From Cupriavidus yeoncheonensis (lineage in GTDB: Bacteria; Pseudomonadota; Gammaproteobacteria; Burkholderiales; Burkholderiaceae), in contig NZ_CAJPUY010000003.1 in assembly GCF_905397275.1 (NCBI RefSeq), forward strand, positions 124,001 to 188,000: a stretch of 64,000 nt of DNA. Reading direction: 5' to 3'. The translations under genes and the position numbers were made by a program. This document shows positions 57,681 to 64,000 of the stretch, one piece after another (within the stretch, counting starts at the first letter, position 1; the number at the start of each line of letters is the position of its first letter). The notes under the pieces were generated by a model. It worked only from the letters and a program-made list of their open reading frames with translations. It had not been told where the DNA came from and did no database searches.

Positions 57681-57959
57681 TTACTGGTTGACGGCGTCCT
57701 TGAACTTCTGACCAGCCTTGAACTTCACCGTCTTGGCCGCTTCCACCTTGATTTCTTCACCGGTGCGCGGGTTACGGGCCATGCGCTCGCCGCGCTCGCC
57801 CTTGCTGAACGTGCCAAAGCCGACCAGGCTCAGCGTATCGCCCTTGGCGACGGCGTCCATGATGGCCGACAGGGTCACGTTCAGTGCCTGCTCGGCCTTT
57901 GCCTTGGTCAGACCGTCCACACCGGACGCGATAGCGTCGATCAGTTCGGTTTTCGTCAT
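57681..57959 (-). CDS. HU-family DNA-binding protein
   Basis: Histone-like protein of 92 residues. The family core is complete: MTKTELIDAIASGVDGLTKAKAEQALN for the dimer helices, then SLVGFGTFSKGERGERMARNPRTGEEIKV with the DNA-intercalating arm, and KTVKFKAGQKFKDAVNQ. It bends and wraps DNA. A CGGAGTG ribosome binding site precedes ATG 57959. Upstream lies the palindrome-rich region that separates it from the SET gene. Confidence 0.96.
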   Translation of the reverse strand: MTKTELIDAIASGVDGLTKAKAEQALNVTLSAIMDAVAKGDTLSLVGFGTFSKGERGERMARNPRTGEEIKVEAAKTVKFKAGQKFKDAVNQ

Positions 57960-59073
57960 GCTTCACTCCGTATCGAGTTGAAAAAACACAGACGTCAGGG
58001 CACGGACGGCCCATAGCGGACCGGACCGGCAAAGACGTCGCGGGCCACATGATACCGTGCCGGACAAGGCGCACCGGATGAGATTGTTACGAGAACCTAT
58101 CCGGAAAGCCGCTTCGGGCCGTGATTCCACTGGCCGCCGGTCACCTTCATGGCCCTGAGGCATGCACGGCGTGCGGCGTTTACGCCGCCTTTGTCCCTCC
58201 GGAGCGCCTGGCACGTCCTGCCCGCGTATACGCCCCTCAGCAGCCTTACGACCTCCCGGGGGTGGAGGAGTGCCCTTCGGGGGCTCTGAAGGCCTCCAGG
58301 GGCCTCTCCAGGGCCTGCGACAGCATCGCGGGTCACCCCGGCGGGCTTCCATCCCGCCTTTGCCACCCCGAATGCACTATGTTGCATGTCGAGAGGTGGC
58401 CTTTCGGCATCTCGCTTGGCGGCATTCGCCAGGCGAATGATTGGTCGACTCCGGGAGGTCGTGCGCGGCGTAAACGTCGGCCCGCGTATACGCCGTGACG
58501 AGATGCACGCGCATGAAATGGGCAGCTCCACTGTGCCGGCAGCGCGTATATGCGCTTCGCTTGCCACGCCAAGTTTACGTCCTCGACCCCATCCCACGTT
58601 TTCGGGCTCGGCGAGGGGCGGGCCACTGGGTTTACATCTTTTCTTTCATGTATACAAATAGTGGTAGTAGGTAAACGGCGGTCATTTCTGTGGATAAGCC
58701 GGTAAACGTCAGCCAGATCAAAGGTTTACGTAAACGAGAACTACAGGGACGCAGTGTTGGCGGGCGTGGATGACTCCCGGGTCCGTCGAGCGAGTCCCGG
58801 CCGATGGCCAAACTTGTTCCTGTGGCGTCCCCATGCCAGCCCCAGGCAGCCCACATGCAATCCGGCTTCTTATCCACAGAAACGGGCGGCTTATCCACAT
58901 TTCCGGCGATTGCGTATACGGCTTTGGCCGGGCAAACGATCCGCTTTCGGGCAGGGCCCGACGTATACGTGACGCTTGCGTATACGGTCCCTGGGCGCCC
59001 CGGTATCATCCCGATCGCGTCGGCGCGAACGGCGCCTGCAATGCAACGGAAAGCGACCAGCACGGAAAGGCAA
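57960..59073. promoter_or_regulatory. 1.1-kb non-coding block with clustered GTATAC/GTTTAC palindromes and DnaA boxes
   Basis: Between HU and SET I find: GCGGCGT-TT-ACGCCGC (58173–58188), GCGTATACGC (58224–58233 and 58484–58493), CGTAAACG (58469–58476), CGTATATG near 58545, GTTTACGT (58573–58580), GTTTAC at 58630, GTATAC at 58650, GTAAACG at 58671, GTAAACGT (58702–58709), the perfect palindrome GTTTACGTAAAC (58734–58745), GTATAC at 58914, ACGTATACGT (58961–58970) and GCGTATACG at 58978. Perfect DnaA boxes lie at 58689, 58870 and 58891. An AT-rich stretch around 58635–58680 is included. Small open frames here show no protein features. Confidence 0.6.
58689..58899. promoter_or_regulatory. Three perfect DnaA boxes
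   Basis: TGTGGATAA at 58689–58697, and TTATCCACA at 58870–58878 and 58891–58899, i.e. one in one orientation and two in the other. They are interleaved with the GTWWAC palindromes. No initiator gene (dnaA or repA) is in the window, so a replication origin is not claimed. Confidence 0.55.
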
Positions 59074-59595
59074 ATGGCTGACAAGGCAAAGCGCAAGGAC
59101 AGCGGCAAGGAAAGCAAGGCGGGCAAATCAGCGAGCGACCGCATCGAGGTGCGCCAGTCGGGCGTGCACGGCAAGGGCGTCTACGCGATCGCACCGATCG
59201 CCGAGGGCGAGCGGGTGATCGAGTACAAGGGCGAGCACATTTCCTGGAAGAAGGCCCTGGAACGCCACCCGCATGATCCGAACGATCCCAACCACACGTT
59301 CTATTTCAGCCTGGACGACGGCAGCGTGATCGACGCCAAGTTCGGCGGCAACCGCGCGCGCTGGATCAACCATGCCTGCGCCCCGAACTGCGAGGCACGC
59401 GAGAAGAAGGGCAAGGTGTTTATCCACGCGCTGCGTGATATCGCGGCTGGCGAAGAGCTTTTCTATGATTACGGGCTGGTGATTGAAGCCCGCTATACCA
59501 AGAAGCTGAAGAAGGAATTCGAGTGCCGCTGCGGCAGTCCGGAGTGCCGCGGCACCATGCTCGCGCCCAAGGACAGGAAGTCGGGCAGCAAGTAA
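59074..59595 (+). CDS. SET-domain protein (lysine methyltransferase-like)
   Basis: Protein of 173 residues. A Lys-rich leader (MADKAKRKDSGKESKAGKSA) precedes the SET domain: SGVHGKGVYAIAPIAEGERVIEYKGE, then the SAM/pseudoknot motif ARWINHACAPNCEAR and EELFYDYGL with the catalytic-type tyrosine. The post-SET zinc motif CRCGSPECRGTM is intact. SET proteins methylate lysines, and in bacteria some act on histone-like proteins. Facing HU across a 1.1-kb palindrome block suggests, without proving, a DNA-packaging role. ATG 59041 is an alternative start. Confidence 0.88.
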   Translation: MADKAKRKDSGKESKAGKSASDRIEVRQSGVHGKGVYAIAPIAEGERVIEYKGEHISWKKALERHPHDPNDPNHTFYFSLDDGSVIDAKFGGNRARWINHACAPNCEAREKKGKVFIHALRDIAAGEELFYDYGLVIEARYTKKLKKEFECRCGSPECRGTMLAPKDRKSGSK

Positions 59596-59600
59596 GCCCC

Positions 59601-59625
59601 GCTCAATCCCCGTCCGGGGACTGAG
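59601..59625. terminator. Hairpin between convergent SET and kinase genes
   Basis: GCTCAATCCCCG faces CGGGGACTGAGC with a TC loop, a 12-base stem with one mismatch in the gap between convergent genes. No T-run; could slow both transcripts. Confidence 0.5.
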
Positions 59626-59634
59626 CCCGCTGCG

Positions 59635-61272
59635 TCAGGCGGCCCGGCCGCCAGCCTCGCACGGGATCCGGATCACGAAACGCATGGTCGGGCGCCGTTC
59701 GCTGCCCGTGGCCGGCTCTGCGGCCGTGGCTGCGTCCCCGGCCGGTACGTCCTCGATGCGGATGGTGCCGTGGTGCAGGCCGATGATTTCGTGCACGATC
59801 GCGAGCCCCAGCCCGGCGCCAGCGGTCTGGCCGGCGGGAGCCTGGTCGCCCTGGCGGTCGCCACGGAAGAAGCGCTTGAAGACCTCTTCGCGCCGTTGCG
59901 GGGCGATGCCGGGGCCATTGTCTTCCACCATCACCACCGCCATGCCGCGGTGGCCGAGCGCCTCGCCGCCCGCGCGTACCGTGATGCGCCCGCCCGGGGG
60001 CACGTACTTCACGGCGTTGTCGATCAGGTTGGACAGCGCTTCGCGCATCAGCAGCCGGTTACCGCGCACCATGGCCGGCGAGCCGCCGGTAAAGGTCGGG
60101 CCGGGCAGGACCTCGAAGCCCAGGTCGAGGCGGCGCGCCAGCGCCTGCGGTACCCATTCCGCGCCGGTCTCGAAGGCCAGCGCAGCCAGGTCGAAATACT
60201 CCACCGGACCCAGCCGCTCCAGCGACAGCCCGGGCTCGGCGCGAGCCAGCGACAGCAACTGGTTGGACAGGCGTACCGCGCGGTCGGCGGCGGTCTGCAG
60301 CTCGCGCAGCGCGTGGCGGGCCACTTCGAGCGAATCGGCCTCCATGGCGCGGTCGGCGTGCAGCTTCACGGCTGTCAGCGGCGTGCGCAGCTGGTGCGCG
60401 GCATCGGCAATGAACTTGCGCTGGGCGTCCAGCGCGTCACGCAGGCGCGACAGCAGCGCATTCAGGCCGCGGATCAGCGGCGCCACTTCGGCCGGCACCT
60501 GGGTTTCGTCGAGCGCAGCCAGCGAGCGCGCGGTCTGGCGGTTCAGCTTGTCGGTCAGGATCTGCAGCGGCACCAGCTCTTCCTTGAGCACGTGCGAGAG
60601 GATCAGGCTGCCCACGAGCAGCAGCAGGATCAGCGGCACCGATACCGACAGCAGGATCTCGTTGGCCGCCGTTTCGCGGCGATCCAGCAACTCCGCCACT
60701 TCCACCACGATGGGGCCGCGCGTCGCCTTGCCGTCCTCGCTGGTACCGAGTTCGTCGGTAGCGGGGCTCGGCAGCATGATCGGCAGCCGCACCGCGCGGA
60801 CCTGGCGGCCGCTGAACCAGGCATAGAACAGGCGTGCGTCATGCAGAGTGGTCTGGCCGGTGCCGTAGCCGAGCCAGGTGTCCATGCCGCCGACCAGGCC
60901 GTCGGGGCCATGGATGCGCCAGTAGATGCGGTCGGTGCCTTCGGCCTCGACCAGCGTCTGCGCAATCATCGGGATGTCCTGCTCCAGCCGCGGCCCGGCA
61001 ATGCGGATCTGCTGCGCAATGCTGTTCGCCACGCCATACAGTGCGCGGTCGAATACCTGTGTGGTGTAGTGCGCGGCGAGCCAGTAGGAGAGCGAGCCGC
61101 TCACCAGCACCAGCGCGAACAGCGGCGTGGCCAGCGCGCGCAGCAGGTGTACGCGCAGGCTGGCGTTGACCGCCAGGCGTGGCGCCTGGGCCATGCCGCG
61201 CCGGGCGCGTGGCTGCGGCGACGGGGTGCCGGGTTCGGCAGCGGAACGGGAGGTGCGGGATCGCGGCCACAT
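59635..61272 (-). CDS. Sensor histidine kinase, TctE-like (second system)
   Basis: Membrane kinase of about 545 residues. A first helix (LLRALATPLFALVLVSGSLSYWL, near 45–67) and a second (SVPLILLLLVGSLILSHVL, near 210) enclose the periplasmic sensor. The histidine is in RKFIADAAHQLRTPLTAVK, and the ATPase has DNGPGIAPQRREEVFKRF and GAGLGLAIVHE. It resembles the kinase at 1002 and the TctE group. ATG 61272 is used; an in-frame ATG at 61194 would remove 26 Arg/Pro-rich residues and neither has a good ribosome binding site. It is downstream of its regulator on the same strand. Confidence 0.92.
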   Translation of the reverse strand: MWPRSRTSRSAAEPGTPSPQPRARRGMAQAPRLAVNASLRVHLLRALATPLFALVLVSGSLSYWLAAHYTTQVFDRALYGVANSIAQQIRIAGPRLEQDIPMIAQTLVEAEGTDRIYWRIHGPDGLVGGMDTWLGYGTGQTTLHDARLFYAWFSGRQVRAVRLPIMLPSPATDELGTSEDGKATRGPIVVEVAELLDRRETAANEILLSVSVPLILLLLVGSLILSHVLKEELVPLQILTDKLNRQTARSLAALDETQVPAEVAPLIRGLNALLSRLRDALDAQRKFIADAAHQLRTPLTAVKLHADRAMEADSLEVARHALRELQTAADRAVRLSNQLLSLARAEPGLSLERLGPVEYFDLAALAFETGAEWVPQALARRLDLGFEVLPGPTFTGGSPAMVRGNRLLMREALSNLIDNAVKYVPPGGRITVRAGGEALGHRGMAVVMVEDNGPGIAPQRREEVFKRFFRGDRQGDQAPAGQTAGAGLGLAIVHEIIGLHHGTIRIEDVPAGDAATAAEPATGSERRPTMRFVIRIPCEAGGRAA

Positions 61273-61340
61273 GGGGCGGGGGGCGCGGGCGCTTCAGTCA
61301 GCCGGCCGGCGCAGTCCCGGCCAGTGCCGCGGGCGCGCGT

Positions 61341-62045
61341 TCATTGGCCGGCGCGGACCTGCAGCAGGTAACCGAAGCCGCGCACCGTCATGATCTCGAC
61401 GTCGCTTTCCTCGAGCTTCTTGCGCACGCGGTGCACATAGACCTCGATGGCGGTATCGCCGACGGTATCGCCGCCTTCGCCGGCCGGGTGCGCGAAGGTA
61501 GCCAGGTGGTCCTGCAACTGGGCCTTGCTGACCACGCGGCCCTGGCGCTGCAAGAGCAGTTCCAGCACGGCGAACTCGCGCGGCGACAGTTCCAGCGGCT
61601 TCCCGTCGATGAACATGCGGCGGTCGTTGCCGGACAGGCGCAGGCGACCCAGGCGCACGTCGCGGTCGGGCACGGCTTCGCCATGCTGGCTGCGGCGCAG
61701 CAACACGCGCACGCGCGCTTCCAGCTCGGGCAGGGCAAACGGTTTGACAAGATAGTCGTCGGCGCCGGCGTTCAGGCCGGAGAGCTTGTCTTCGAGCTCG
61801 TCGCGCGCGGTCAGGATGATGACGGGCGTGGTGCGGTTGCGGGCGCGGTAGCGCGCCAGCAGCGTCATGCCGTCGATACCGGGCAGGCCCAGGTCGAGGA
61901 TGACCAGGTCGTGCTGCTCGCGCAGCAGGTGTTCGGTGGCGTAGACGCCGTCATGGACCACGCGCACCTGGTGGCCGGCGCGTGTCAGGCCGGCTTCGAC
62001 GCCGCTGGCGATCTGGCGGTCGTCTTCGATCAGCAGGATACGCAT
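61341..62045 (-). CDS. OmpR/PhoB-family response regulator (second TctD-like)
   Basis: Regulator of 234 residues. Receiver: LLIEDDRQIASGVEAG, the phospho-aspartate in LVILDLGLPGIDG, and DYLVKPFALPELE. Winged-helix domain: LSPREFAVLELLLQRQGRVVSKAQLQDHL, ending VYVHRVRKKLEESDVEIMTVRGFGYLL. It precedes its kinase on the minus strand with 68 bases between. Similar to the regulator at 323 in architecture. Target genes are unknown; tctCBA in this window is a possibility but 52 kb away. Confidence 0.93.
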   Translation of the reverse strand: MRILLIEDDRQIASGVEAGLTRAGHQVRVVHDGVYATEHLLREQHDLVILDLGLPGIDGMTLLARYRARNRTTPVIILTARDELEDKLSGLNAGADDYLVKPFALPELEARVRVLLRRSQHGEAVPDRDVRLGRLRLSGNDRRMFIDGKPLELSPREFAVLELLLQRQGRVVSKAQLQDHLATFAHPAGEGGDTVGDTAIEVYVHRVRKKLEESDVEIMTVRGFGYLLQVRAGQ

Positions 62046-62222
62046 GGCGGCAGTTCGGGCAGGACGTCGGGCATGGCTGGATCAGCCGGGAAGGAAGACA
62101 GGAAGCGGCAGGCGCGGCGTGGGGCACACGCGAAAACCGCGATCCGCAGATTGTACAGGCCGCGGCCCTTGTCTTCCTTTCGGTTTGCCTTCAGCACCAG
62201 CGCCCGGGCGCGCGTGCGCGCC

Positions 62223-62525
62223 TCAGGCCACCTGCAGCGAAGCGGCGGCGCGCTCGATGAACTGGGCCAGGTCGATGTCGCGCTGGGTCAGGCCGTTGGC
62301 GTCGTGCGTGGACAGGGTGATGTCCACGCGGTTGTAGACGTTGAACCACTCGGGATGGTGGTCGGCCTTTTCCGCCTGGATGGCGACGCGCGTCATGAAC
62401 GCGAACGCGGCGTTGAAATCGGGGAAGGTGAAGCGCTTCTGGATGGCGTCGCGGTTGTCGACGTCGATCCAGCCGGGCAGTTCGGCGAGCAGGGTGGCGC
62501 GCGCCTGGGGCGAAAGGGGTGTCAT
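62223..62525 (-). CDS. phhB: Pterin-4a-carbinolamine dehydratase
   Basis: Enzyme of 100 residues that dehydrates 4a-hydroxytetrahydrobiopterin, regenerating the cofactor used by phenylalanine hydroxylase. The conserved segment [28 protein letters not shown] carries the catalytic histidines. ATG 62525 gives the normal length; an upstream start at 62591 would add 22 residues without conservation. It follows phhA by 99 bases on the same strand. Confidence 0.95.
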   Translation of the reverse strand: MTPLSPQARATLLAELPGWIDVDNRDAIQKRFTFPDFNAAFAFMTRVAIQAEKADHHPEWFNVYNRVDITLSTHDANGLTQRDIDLAQFIERAAASLQVA

Positions 62526-62624
62526 GATGGGCTCGATCAGGAGAAAGAAAAAAACCGGCCCGCCCTGGCAGGCTTGCCGGCATTGTTTCACAAAGCGGAA
62601 AACCGTGCGGTCAGCCGCCTGCCG

Positions 62625-63575
62625 TCAGATATCGTCGCTGTCGCCCCAGCCTTCGCGGGTGCCCACGTTGAGCACCTGGTCGCCTTCGGCCACGTCGCCG
62701 GCGCCCAGCGTCGGCAGGTCGCGCAGTTCCTGGTACAGCGGCGCAAAGTCCGGCCGGGTCGCGTCGAACAGCTGCTCGAAGTTGTCGATCACGAAGTAGG
62801 TCTTCTGGAACGTGTCGATGCGGTAGCGCGTGCGCATGATGCGGCGCACGTCAAAGCCGATGCGGTTGGGGCTGGCCGAATCGAGGCTGTAGATCGACTC
62901 GCCCTGGCTGGACAGGATGCCGGCGCCATAGATGCGCAGGCCTTCGGGCGTGCGGATCAGGCCGAATTCCACCGTGTACCAGTACAGCCGCGCCAGCATG
63001 TCCAGCGCGCCCAGGCCCGCCGCCTTGAGGCCGCCCTTGCCGTAGGCCTCCATGTAGTCGGCGAACACCGGGTTGATCAGCAGCGGCACATGGCCGAACA
63101 CGTCGTGGAAGCAGTCCGGCTCCTGCAGGTAGTCGAGCTGCTCGGGCTTGCGCATCCACCAGCTGGCCGGGAAGCGGCGGTTGGCCAGGTGATCGAAGAA
63201 CACCTCGTCCGGCACCAGGCCCGGCACGGCGACCACCTGCCAGCCCGTGGCGCGCATCAGCGTCTCGTTGAGCTGGTCGAACTCGGGCACGCGGTCCTTC
63301 TCCATGCCCAGCGTGGCCAGGCCTTGCAGGAATTCGTTGCTGACACGACCGCGCAGCATCGACGCCTGGCGCTCATAGAGCTTGCGCCAGATGGCATGGT
63401 CGGTGCTGGTGTAGCGGTGCACCGGTTGCGCGATGGTGAAGTCCGGGCGCAGTTCCTGGCCGGACAGCAGGCCGGCGTCGAACTGCTCCCTGAGCTTGTC
63501 GGTCATGGTGCCCTGGAAGGCGCCGTCAAACTGGCCGGAAGCCTCCTGGGCCGGGGCGCTGGCGATAGCGGACAT
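62625..63575 (-). CDS. phhA: Phenylalanine-4-hydroxylase
   Basis: Pterin-dependent iron enzyme of 316 residues that converts phenylalanine to tyrosine. The iron ligands are the two histidines in PDCFHDVFGHVPLL and the glutamate in YWYTVEFGLI. The segment GWQVVAVPGLVPDEVFFDHLANRRFP is diagnostic of bacterial PhhA. It is followed by phhB (cofactor recycling) and divergent from an Lrp/AsnC gene that probably controls it, as in other bacteria. Confidence 0.97.
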   Translation of the reverse strand: MSAIASAPAQEASGQFDGAFQGTMTDKLREQFDAGLLSGQELRPDFTIAQPVHRYTSTDHAIWRKLYERQASMLRGRVSNEFLQGLATLGMEKDRVPEFDQLNETLMRATGWQVVAVPGLVPDEVFFDHLANRRFPASWWMRKPEQLDYLQEPDCFHDVFGHVPLLINPVFADYMEAYGKGGLKAAGLGALDMLARLYWYTVEFGLIRTPEGLRIYGAGILSSQGESIYSLDSASPNRIGFDVRRIMRTRYRIDTFQKTYFVIDNFEQLFDATRPDFAPLYQELRDLPTLGAGDVAEGDQVLNVGTREGWGDSDDI

Positions 63576-63730
63576 CGGATTTGTCTCCTGGTTTGGCGCG
63601 GTGCGCTGTGATGCGGTTTATCTGCGTAGTTTAGGCGTGCAGTGCTGCAATCTGGCCGCAAAATTAGCCTTTGCGACAGACTTGGTGCGTATAATTCGCG
63701 CCATATAGGTAATCAATGCGGGAAATACGT
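63576..63730. promoter_or_regulatory. Divergent control region phhA / lrp-like
   Basis: On the minus strand TTGATT, 17 bases and TATACG fit a phhA promoter (about 63715 down to 63687). On the plus strand TATAAT at 63690–63695 may serve the Lrp-like gene. The two -10 regions overlap, so transcription of one could exclude the other. Control by the Lrp-like protein is inference. Confidence 0.4.
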
Positions 63731-64000
63731 ATGGTGTCACTTGACCAGTTCGACCTGGCGCTGATTGCGGCCCTGCAGGCCGACGGGCGCTCCACCCACC
63801 AGCAGCTTGCCGAGCGGGTGCACCTGTCGCCGAGCCAGGTCGGCCGTCGGCTGGCGCGGCTGGAAGCCGACGGCGTCATCACGGGCTATCGCGTGAGCCT
63901 GTCGACCCAGGCGCTGGGGCTGGGCGTGCAGGTCTTCATCAGCGTCAAGCTGGCGCACCACGGCGACACCATCATCGAGCGCTTCAGCGAGGAAATCCTG
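63731..64000 (+). CDS. Lrp/AsnC-family regulator (partial, runs off the window)
   Basis: The first 90 residues are visible and stay open to the window end. The N-terminal helix-turn-helix is typical: LDQFDLALIAALQADGRSTHQQLAERVHLSPSQVGRRLARLEADGVI, followed by the start of the ligand-binding (RAM) domain GYRVSLSTQALGLGVQVFISVKL. ATG 63731 is preceded by GGGAAA. Divergent from phhA, matching its usual role as activator or repressor of phenylalanine catabolism. Confidence 0.92.
   Translation, partial: MVSLDQFDLALIAALQADGRSTHQQLAERVHLSPSQVGRRLARLEADGVITGYRVSLSTQALGLGVQVFISVKLAHHGDTIIERFSEEIL

Noticed and set aside
58734-58745. IncP KorA operator
   Set aside because: GTTTACGTAAAC differs from the KorA site in the centre (CG against GC) and no plasmid genes are around.
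58100-59073. Replication origin
   Set aside because: DnaA boxes and AT-rich DNA are present but there is no dnaA, dnaN, repA or parAB gene nearby, so only a DnaA-binding locus is proposed.
58632-59174. Minus-strand frame of 180 codons over the palindrome block
   Set aside because: It overlaps the SET gene start and the apparent repeats in it come from the GTATAC sites, not from protein conservation.

Overview
The window reads as a high-GC betaproteobacterial chromosome, most likely Cupriavidus or a close Burkholderiales relative. The clues are the Bug-family tripartite tricarboxylate transporter (tctCBA), the rsmB–DUF4390–ntrY–ntrX–tRNA-Phe order, GTP-type PEP carboxykinase, a cstA/ybdD pair beside a two-component system, and phhA–phhB with a divergent Lrp regulator. 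Housekeeping genes dominate (def, fmt, topB, dprA, rsmB, htpX, HU, tRNA-Phe), so this is main-chromosome DNA and not a plasmid or island. The species call is inference from gene content.

Layout. 0–2.5 kb: the start of an exported protein (minus strand, cut by the window edge), divergent from an OmpR/TctE-like two-component system. 2.5–6.6 kb: a minus-strand run with glutathione-reductase-like flavoprotein, patatin-like lipase, hotdog thioesterase and AbrB-family membrane protein. 6.6–10 kb: tctCBA. 10.2–15.6 kb: a periplasmic adaptor, RND pump and ChaN lipoprotein unit. 15.8–19 kb: MOSC protein, MFS exporter and D-2-hydroxyacid dehydrogenase. 19.5–26.3 kb: pckG, a cache-kinase/LuxR-type regulator pair, then divergent cstA–ybdD. 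26.5–28.6 kb: a glycine-zipper protein, a small exported repeat protein and a LysR regulator. 28.6–34.3 kb: topB, thioredoxin-like protein, dprA and a LysM protein (minus). 34.4–43.5 kb: def, fmt, LysE exporter, htpX, rsmB, DUF4390, ntrY, ntrX and tRNA-Phe (plus). 43.7–49.5 kb: a coiled-coil protein, a diguanylate cyclase, a second LysE exporter, an aquaporin-family channel and a large lipoprotein of unknown function. 49.76–52.71 kb: a complete-looking group II intron with reverse transcriptase/maturase/HNH protein, sitting between a promoter-like TATAAT and an orphan TRAP substrate-binding protein. 54.2–57.4 kb: rarD, dinB and a DUF2272 lipoprotein. 57.7–59.6 kb: an HU gene and a SET-domain gene flanking a 1.1-kb non-coding block. 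59.6–64 kb: a second TctE/OmpR-like two-component system, phhB, phhA and a truncated Lrp/AsnC gene.

The most unusual material is non-coding. Between HU and SET (58.17–58.99 kb) about a dozen short palindromes with a GTATAC, GTTTAC or GTAAAC core (including GTTTACGTAAAC and ACGTATACGT) are interleaved with three perfect DnaA boxes (TTATCCACA). Two further clusters, at 16.5 kb and 57.35 kb, carry TGTGGA-type words at an almost exact 12-bp period; the second is translated as a four-residue repeat in the leader of the DUF2272 lipoprotein. These suggest a protein-DNA assembly or DnaA-titration function, which the sequence alone cannot prove.

Main metabolic themes are organic-acid uptake (TctABC, TRAP receptor, CstA), gluconeogenesis (PckG), phenylalanine hydroxylation (PhhA/PhhB) and envelope or redox stress (RND pump, HtpX, glutathione reductase). 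At least four two-component systems are present.
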